DNA of 59,296 nt, from assembly GCA_020629635.1 (NCBI GenBank), contig JAHDCX010000001.1:17647-76942 (forward strand), read 5' to 3'. The notes under the pieces were generated by a model. The model was not told the DNA's origin. It was given only the letters and a program-made list of their open reading frames with translations, and did no database searches. Shown here piece after piece: positions 54,874 through 59,296 of this stretch. The stretch is from Acidimicrobiales bacterium (GTDB lineage: Bacteria > Actinomycetota > Acidimicrobiia > Acidimicrobiales > SHLQ01). The translations under genes and the position numbers were made by a program. Every line of letters begins with the position of its first letter. Position 1 is the first letter of the stretch.

Positions 54874-56232
54874 ATGGGTGACCTCGACGCGATATTCAAG
54901 GCCTACGACGTCCGAGGCCTCGCCGAAGACCAGATCGACGAATCGCTAAGCCGAAACATCGGCGCGGCCTTTGCGAGGTTCGTCATCGAGGACGAGGGCG
55001 CGACCAGCATCGTGTTGGGCCACGACATGCGCCCGACCGGGCCGACCTACGCTGCCGCATTCGCCGAGGGCGCACTCTCCCAAGGCGTCGACGTGGTCCA
55101 CCTCGGACTCGTCTCGACCGACATGTTGTATTACGCATCCGGTTCGCGGTCGATGCCCGGCGCCGTGTTCACCGCGTCGCACAACCCGGCCGAATACAAC
55201 GGCATCAAGATGTGTCGCTCCGCAGCAGCCCCGCTCGGGTCGACAACCGGCTTGGACCGCATCAAGGAAGACAGCCGGACGCTCCTGCCGGCGACCGGTC
55301 AGGGCTCCATGTCCGAGCAGAATCTGCTCGACGAGTTCGCCGATCATGTCCTGTCGTTCGTGGACGTGTCGACCTTCCGGCCGCTGAAGGTGGTCGCCGA
55401 CACCGCCAACGGGATGGGCGGTCTCGTGGTTCCTGCCGTCTTCGATCGGCTACCGGTCGAGCTCGACATTCTCTATCCGGAGCTCGACGGCACGTTCCCG
55501 AATCACCCCGCCGACCCGCTCCAAGAAGCCAACCAGGTCGACCTGAAGAAGCGAGTGCTCGAGTTGGGCGCCGACGTCGGTCTGGCCTTCGACGGTGACG
55601 CGGACCGGGTGTTCCTCGTCGACGACAACGCCGAAGGCGTCTCGGGATCGTTGACGACGGCGATGGTCGCCAAACAGGTCCTCGAGCGTGAGCCCGGCGC
55701 CACGATCATCCACAACCTCATCTGCAGCAAGGTCGTGCCCGAAGTCATCGCCGAAGGCGGTGGCACGGCCGTGCGGACCAAGGTCGGCCATTCGTTCATC
55801 AAGGCCGTGATGGCCGATACCGGCGCGGCGTTTGGCGGTGAGCACTCCGGGCACTACTACTTCCGGGACAACTTCCGTGCGGATTCGGGCTTGATCACGG
55901 CGGTCGTCGTGCTCGCCGCGATGTCGGCCAGCGGCGAGTCGCTCGCCGATCTGGTGGCCCCGCTCCGCCGTTACGCGGCGTCCGGGGAGATCAATACGCG
56001 TGTCCCCGATGCCCACGCAGTGATCGATTCGGTTGCGGCCACGTATGACTCGGCCGAACAGGATCGACTCGACGGACTGACGGTCGATCTGGGCGACTGG
56101 TGGTTCAACCTGCGCCCCTCGAACACCGAGCCGCTCCTTCGCCTCAACCTCGAAGCGGCCGACGATGTCGCCGTCGCCGAACGGGTCGCCGAGGTCCAAA
56201 CGGAGATTGATCGGGCGGCCGGCGCCGCCTGA
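54874..56232 (+). CDS. manB: Phosphomannomutase/phosphoglucomutase
   Basis: A 452-residue alpha-D-phosphohexomutase. The active-site serine loop is TASHNP, DGDADR binds the metal, and RPSNTEP the phosphate of the substrate. It converts mannose-6-phosphate to mannose-1-phosphate for GDP-mannose. ATG 54874 follows GGAG a few bases upstream. manA is nearby, so the two enzymes make a mannose pathway. TACCCT at 54809-54814 in the preceding spacer is a possible -10. Confidence 0.93.
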   Translation: MGDLDAIFKAYDVRGLAEDQIDESLSRNIGAAFARFVIEDEGATSIVLGHDMRPTGPTYAAAFAEGALSQGVDVVHLGLVSTDMLYYASGSRSMPGAVFTASHNPAEYNGIKMCRSAAAPLGSTTGLDRIKEDSRTLLPATGQGSMSEQNLLDEFADHVLSFVDVSTFRPLKVVADTANGMGGLVVPAVFDRLPVELDILYPELDGTFPNHPADPLQEANQVDLKKRVLELGADVGLAFDGDADRVFLVDDNAEGVSGSLTTAMVAKQVLEREPGATIIHNLICSKVVPEVIAEGGGTAVRTKVGHSFIKAVMADTGAAFGGEHSGHYYFRDNFRADSGLITAVVVLAAMSASGESLADLVAPLRRYAASGEINTRVPDAHAVIDSVAATYDSAEQDRLDGLTVDLGDWWFNLRPSNTEPLLRLNLEAADDVAVAERVAEVQTEIDRAAGAA

Positions 56233-56258
56233 CCCGTCCGCCAGCGCCGGCGTCACCG

Positions 56259-56264
56259 TAGAAT
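56259..56264 (+). promoter_or_regulatory. -10 element of the Trm112-like gene
   Basis: TAGAAT, 6 bases before ATG 56271. Confidence 0.5.
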
Positions 56265-56270
56265 TCGCCC

Positions 56271-56507
56271 ATGGCATTGGCACCGCAGCTGCTCGAGATT
56301 CTGGCCTGCCCCGAAGACAAGGGGCCGCTCTACTACCTCGAAGCAGAGAACTTGCTCTACAACCCGCGGCTGACCCGCCGATATGAGATCGAGAACGACA
56401 TCCCCGTCATGTTGATCGATGAGGCGTCGACCGTCGACGCCACCGAACACGATCGGCTGATGGGGGTGATCACCGAGTCGGGGATCACCCCGACCTTCGA
56501 CGCCTGA
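56271..56507 (+). CDS. Trm112-like small protein
   Basis: A 78-residue protein of the Trm112/YcaR type: LLEILACPEDKGPLYY and ENDIPVMLIDEAS. Only one of the usual zinc-ribbon cysteines (ACPE) is present, which is common in bacterial members. In other actinobacteria this gene also stands between manB and manA. Its function is not known, but eukaryotic Trm112 stabilises methyltransferases. It is probably leaderless. Confidence 0.85.
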   Translation: MALAPQLLEILACPEDKGPLYYLEAENLLYNPRLTRRYEIENDIPVMLIDEASTVDATEHDRLMGVITESGITPTFDA

Positions 56508-56550
56508 CGCGGCCCGACCAGCTGCCACGGCGCGAAAGAAGGATCGCTTC

Positions 56551-57711
56551 GTGGAACGCCTCGTCGGAAACATCGAGAACTACGCGTGGGGCTCCCACAC
56601 CGCCTTGGCGAGCCTTCGCGGCGAGGGCGCAACGGCCGAGCCCGAAGCTGAGCTGTGGCTGGGTGCGCACCCGAAGGCCCCGAGCCGGCTCGCGCCCTGC
56701 GGGCGCGGGCTCGATGAGGTCATTGCCGGTGACCCCGAAGGGACCTTGGGCGACGCGGTGGCGAAGCGATTTGGGGGACGCCTGCCGTACCTGCTGAAGC
56801 TGCTCGCTGCGGCCAAGCCACTCAGCATCCAAGCGCACCCAAATCTGGAACAGGCCCGTGAGGGGTTCGCTCGCGAGGAGGCTGCCGGAATCGATCGGAG
56901 CGCCCCCGATCGGACGTTTCGCGACGACAACCACAAACCGGAGCTGATCGTTGCCATTACGCCGTTCGAGGCCATGGTCGGCTTCCGAGCAACAGATCAC
57001 ACCGCAGCGTTCCTCGATCACCTTGCCGTGTCAGCGTTGGCGCCGGTGCGCGAGCTGATCGGCGCCGGGGAGCTCGTCGAGACGCTTCGAAAAGTCCTCG
57101 AGATGGATGACGAGACCGCGGCGACGACCGTCGCCGCCATGGCTCGCGCCGTCGTGGACAGGCCGGGAGGTGACTGGTCCGCCGAGTGTGACCTGATCGC
57201 CCGCCTCGCCGAAGACAACCCGCGAGACCCCGGAGTGGTAACCGCAGCACTGCTCAACCGTGTCCTGCTCGAACCGGGCGAGGGGCTGTATCTCGATGCC
57301 GGACACCTGCACGCCTACGTCGGGGGTTTCGGCGTCGAGCTCATGGCCAGCTCGGACAACGTCCTTCGAGGGGGTCTGACCCCAAAGCACATCGACGTGC
57401 CCAACCTGCTCGACATCGTGGTTGGCCAGGCGCTCGAGCCTGAGGTGCTCAGTGCGGAGGGACACCTCGGGCGTTATCAGACGCCGGCGCCCGAGTTCAG
57501 ACTCGACCGGATTGGCCAGGGCGGAGCAAGCGACCGGCCGGCGGATGGCCCCGAGATCGTCGTCGCCGTCGGCGGCCCGGCCGAACTCATCTGCCCCGAT
57601 GGATCGTTGACGGTCGCTCCCGGCGAAGCGGCGTGGCTCGCACACGGCCACGCAGCCTCGATTCGTGCTGACGGCGACGTGTTCGTCGCGGGCGTGGGAG
57701 ATGGCTCCTAG
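56551..57711 (+). CDS. manA: Mannose-6-phosphate isomerase, type I
   Basis: A 386-residue cupin enzyme that interconverts fructose-6-phosphate and mannose-6-phosphate. YAWGSHTAL starts the fold, LSIQAHPNLEQA and DNHKPELIVAI carry the zinc ligands, and GLYLDAGHLHAYVGGFGVELMASSDNVLRGGLTPKHIDV is the signature region. GTG 56551 follows AAGG by about 8 bases. It supplies manB. The TAG stop is part of the -10 hexamer of ahcY. Confidence 0.95.
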   Translation: MERLVGNIENYAWGSHTALASLRGEGATAEPEAELWLGAHPKAPSRLAPCGRGLDEVIAGDPEGTLGDAVAKRFGGRLPYLLKLLAAAKPLSIQAHPNLEQAREGFAREEAAGIDRSAPDRTFRDDNHKPELIVAITPFEAMVGFRATDHTAAFLDHLAVSALAPVRELIGAGELVETLRKVLEMDDETAATTVAAMARAVVDRPGGDWSAECDLIARLAEDNPRDPGVVTAALLNRVLLEPGEGLYLDAGHLHAYVGGFGVELMASSDNVLRGGLTPKHIDVPNLLDIVVGQALEPEVLSAEGHLGRYQTPAPEFRLDRIGQGGASDRPADGPEIVVAVGGPAELICPDGSLTVAPGEAAWLAHGHAASIRADGDVFVAGVGDGS

Positions 57712-57714
57712 ACT
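57709..57714 (+). promoter_or_regulatory. -10 element of ahcY formed by the manA stop codon
   Basis: TAGACT. Its first three bases are the manA stop. Transcription would begin near 57721, giving a leader of about 70 bases with AGGAG at 57780-57784. The leader shows no clear riboswitch consensus. Confidence 0.4.
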
Positions 57715-57792
57715 CTGCGTCGGCTGAACAGAGGTTTCGAGGCCAGTGGGCCGCAGCCGCAGGGCACTGTCATTCTTCCAGGAGCACCAACG

Positions 57793-59238
57793 ATGACGTT
57801 CACCGACTTCAAAGTCGCCGACCTCGACCTCGCCGCCTTCGGGCGCAAGGAGATCAGCCTCGCCGAGCACGAGATGCCCGGCCTCATGGCGCTGCGCGCC
57901 GAGTACGGCGACGAGCAGCCGCTCGCCGGCGCCAACATCACCGGGTCGTTGCACATGACGATCCAGACCGCCGTCCTCATCGAGACCCTCACCGCCCTCG
58001 GGGCGAAGGTTCGCTGGGCCTCGTGCAACATCTTCTCCACCCAGGACCACGCCGCAGCCGGCGTGGTCGTCGGCCCCGAGGGGACCGCTGAGGACCCCAA
58101 GGGCATCCCGTGCTTTGCCTGGAAGGGCGAGACGCTCGAGGAGTACTGGTGGGCGACCAGCCAGATCCTCATGTGGCCCGACACCGAAACCGGTGGCCCC
58201 AACCTCATCCTCGACGATGGTGGTGACGCCACGATGATGGTTCACAAGGGCCTCGAGTTCGAGAAGGCCGGGGGAGTGCCCGAGCCCGACGAGGACGACC
58301 CCGAAGAATGGAAGGTCTTCCTCGGCACCCTCGCCAAGATCTACGACGAAGACCCCGTGGTGTGGCACCGGATCGCGCCCGGCATTCGTGGCGTCTCCGA
58401 AGAGACCACCACCGGCGTGCATCGCCTCTACCAGATGCTCGAAGCTGGCGAGCTTCTCTTCCCGGCGATCAACGTCAACGACTCGGTCACCAAGTCCAAG
58501 TTCGACAACTTCTACGGCACTCGGCACAGCCTCATCGACGGCATCAATCGTGGTACCGACGTCATGATCGGCGGGAAGACCGCTGTGGTCCTCGGATTCG
58601 GTGACGTCGGCAAGGGCTGCGCCGACTCGCTGCGCGGTCAGGGCGCCCGCGTCATCGTGACCGAGGTCGACCCGATCAACGCGCTCCAGGCCGCCATGCA
58701 GGGATATCAGGTGGCCCGTCTCGAAGACGTCGTCGACACCGCGGACATCTTCATCACCGCCACCGGCAACAAGGACATCATCCTCGCCGACCACATGGCC
58801 CGCATGAAGCACCAGGCGATCGTCGGCAACATCGGTCACTTCGACAACGAGATCGACATGGCCGGCCTCGAGAAGATGAGCGACGTCCAGCGCGTCAACA
58901 TCAAGCCGCAGGTCGACGAGTACGTCTTCCCGGACGGCCACTCCGTCATCATCTTGTCCGAAGGTCGCCTACTGAACCTCGGCAACGCCACCGGCCACCC
59001 GAGTTTCGTGATGTCGGCCAGCTTCACCAACCAGGTCCTCGCCCAGATCGAGCTGCACCGCAACGCTGAAGCCATGGGGCTCAGCGTGAACGTGCTCCCG
59101 AAGCTCCTCGACGAGAAGGTCGCCCGACTCCACCTGGACTCACTCGGCGTCAAGCTCACCGAGATGAGCCAGGACCAGGCCGACTACCTCGGCATCCCCG
59201 TCGACGGCCCCTACAAGCCGGAGCATTACCGGTACTGA
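57793..59238 (+). CDS. ahcY: S-adenosylhomocysteinase
   Basis: A 481-residue NAD-dependent enzyme (SahH) that splits S-adenosylhomocysteine to adenosine and homocysteine, keeping methylation going. [15 protein letters not shown], then the NAD site [29 protein letters not shown] and GHFDNEIDM are diagnostic, and the C-terminal [10 protein letters not shown] is the family end that reaches the partner subunit. It follows manA, as in mycobacteria where the same order holds over a few genes. The insertion around [25 protein letters not shown] matches the long bacterial form. Confidence 0.97.
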   Translation: MTFTDFKVADLDLAAFGRKEISLAEHEMPGLMALRAEYGDEQPLAGANITGSLHMTIQTAVLIETLTALGAKVRWASCNIFSTQDHAAAGVVVGPEGTAEDPKGIPCFAWKGETLEEYWWATSQILMWPDTETGGPNLILDDGGDATMMVHKGLEFEKAGGVPEPDEDDPEEWKVFLGTLAKIYDEDPVVWHRIAPGIRGVSEETTTGVHRLYQMLEAGELLFPAINVNDSVTKSKFDNFYGTRHSLIDGINRGTDVMIGGKTAVVLGFGDVGKGCADSLRGQGARVIVTEVDPINALQAAMQGYQVARLEDVVDTADIFITATGNKDIILADHMARMKHQAIVGNIGHFDNEIDMAGLEKMSDVQRVNIKPQVDEYVFPDGHSVIILSEGRLLNLGNATGHPSFVMSASFTNQVLAQIELHRNAEAMGLSVNVLPKLLDEKVARLHLDSLGVKLTEMSQDQADYLGIPVDGPYKPEHYRY

Positions 59239-59265
59239 TTTTCGCCGCACGGCGGGATCCGTCGT

Positions 59266-59282
59266 CGAACCCTGCGGGTTCG
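59266..59282 (+). terminator. Hairpin downstream of ahcY
   Basis: CGAACCC, loop TGC, GGGTTCG: a perfect 7-bp stem 27 bases after the ahcY stop. A second, shorter stem (CGCC, GCAC, GGCG at 59243-59254) precedes it. Neither has a T-run, which is common in actinobacteria. Confidence 0.55.
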
Positions 59283-59296
59283 CCTCCTCGACCCGC

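Noticed and set aside
57715-57792. Possible S-adenosylhomocysteine riboswitch in the ahcY leader
   Set aside because: The leader has a weak CAGTG/CACTG pairing, but the conserved core of SAH riboswitches as I remember it is not there, and the leader is short.

Overview
The window reads as a compact chromosomal segment of a high-GC actinobacterium, most probably a member of the Acidimicrobiia. The reasons are the strong G/C bias at third codon positions, start and stop codons that overlap (ATGA, GTGA), many GTG starts, F420 biosynthesis genes, DUF3499 and DUF5719 family genes, Ku/LigD-type end joining, and a gene order that recalls the mycobacterial/streptomycete block running from lpdA and accA3/birA through an LCP protein, cofD/cofE and manB/manA to ahcY. 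This placement comes from gene content only. I saw no tRNA, rRNA, CRISPR array, prophage or insertion sequence, and no stretch above 300 bases without a gene.

Layout. 1-3100: a 24-bp tandem repeat at the left edge, a PqqD/HPr-kinase-like fusion and a GGDEF protein. 3.1-8.2 kb: a lipoate operon (dihydrolipoyl dehydrogenase, a two-lipoyl-domain E2, and a single polypeptide that fuses LipB to LipA). 8.2-15.7 kb: housekeeping genes, including a Ku/LigD-polymerase end-joining pair, uracil-DNA glycosylase and leucyl aminopeptidase. 15.7-21.2 kb: a glycosyltransferase, a sirtuin, a rhodanese-ThiF fusion and rmlC-rmlD. 21.3-27.2 kb: a SpoIID/LytB protein with an inserted GDWNGDG-repeat domain, convergent with a minus-strand operon that encodes MauE-like, MauL-like (Tat signal, cysteine-rich, GDWNGDG repeats) and MauD-like proteins plus membrane proteins. 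27.2-41.8 kb: an NAD(P)H:quinone-type flavoprotein, biotin carboxylase with biotin ligase, then an envelope-glycan cluster (LCP, UDP-glucose dehydrogenase, UDP-xylose synthase, three GT4 enzymes) and cofD-cofE. 41.9-59.2 kb: a very large GT2/membrane protein, DUF5719, FtsH, DUF3499, a CPBP protease, a second large GT-C-like membrane protein, GtrA-GT2, manB, a Trm112-like protein, manA and ahcY.

How the genes work together. Three themes stand out. First, protein lipoylation and its consumers sit together (lpdA, sucB, lipB-lipA). Second, sugar-nucleotide supply (rhamnose, xylose, mannose) is interleaved with glycosyltransferases, two giant membrane proteins and an LCP ligase, which implies assembly of a surface glycan. 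Third, a redox-folding cassette resembling MauD/MauE serves a secreted cysteine-rich protein. That protein lacks the second tryptophan expected for the methylamine dehydrogenase cofactor and carries a repeat domain also found in the neighbouring SpoIID protein. I regard this cassette as the best candidate for an undescribed system.

A regulatory theme runs through the whole window. A TANNNT hexamer lies 6-9 bases before many ATG/GTG starts, as expected for leaderless transcripts. In five junctions the TAG stop codon of the upstream gene forms the first half of that hexamer, and in one 23-bp divergent spacer the two hexamers overlap each other.
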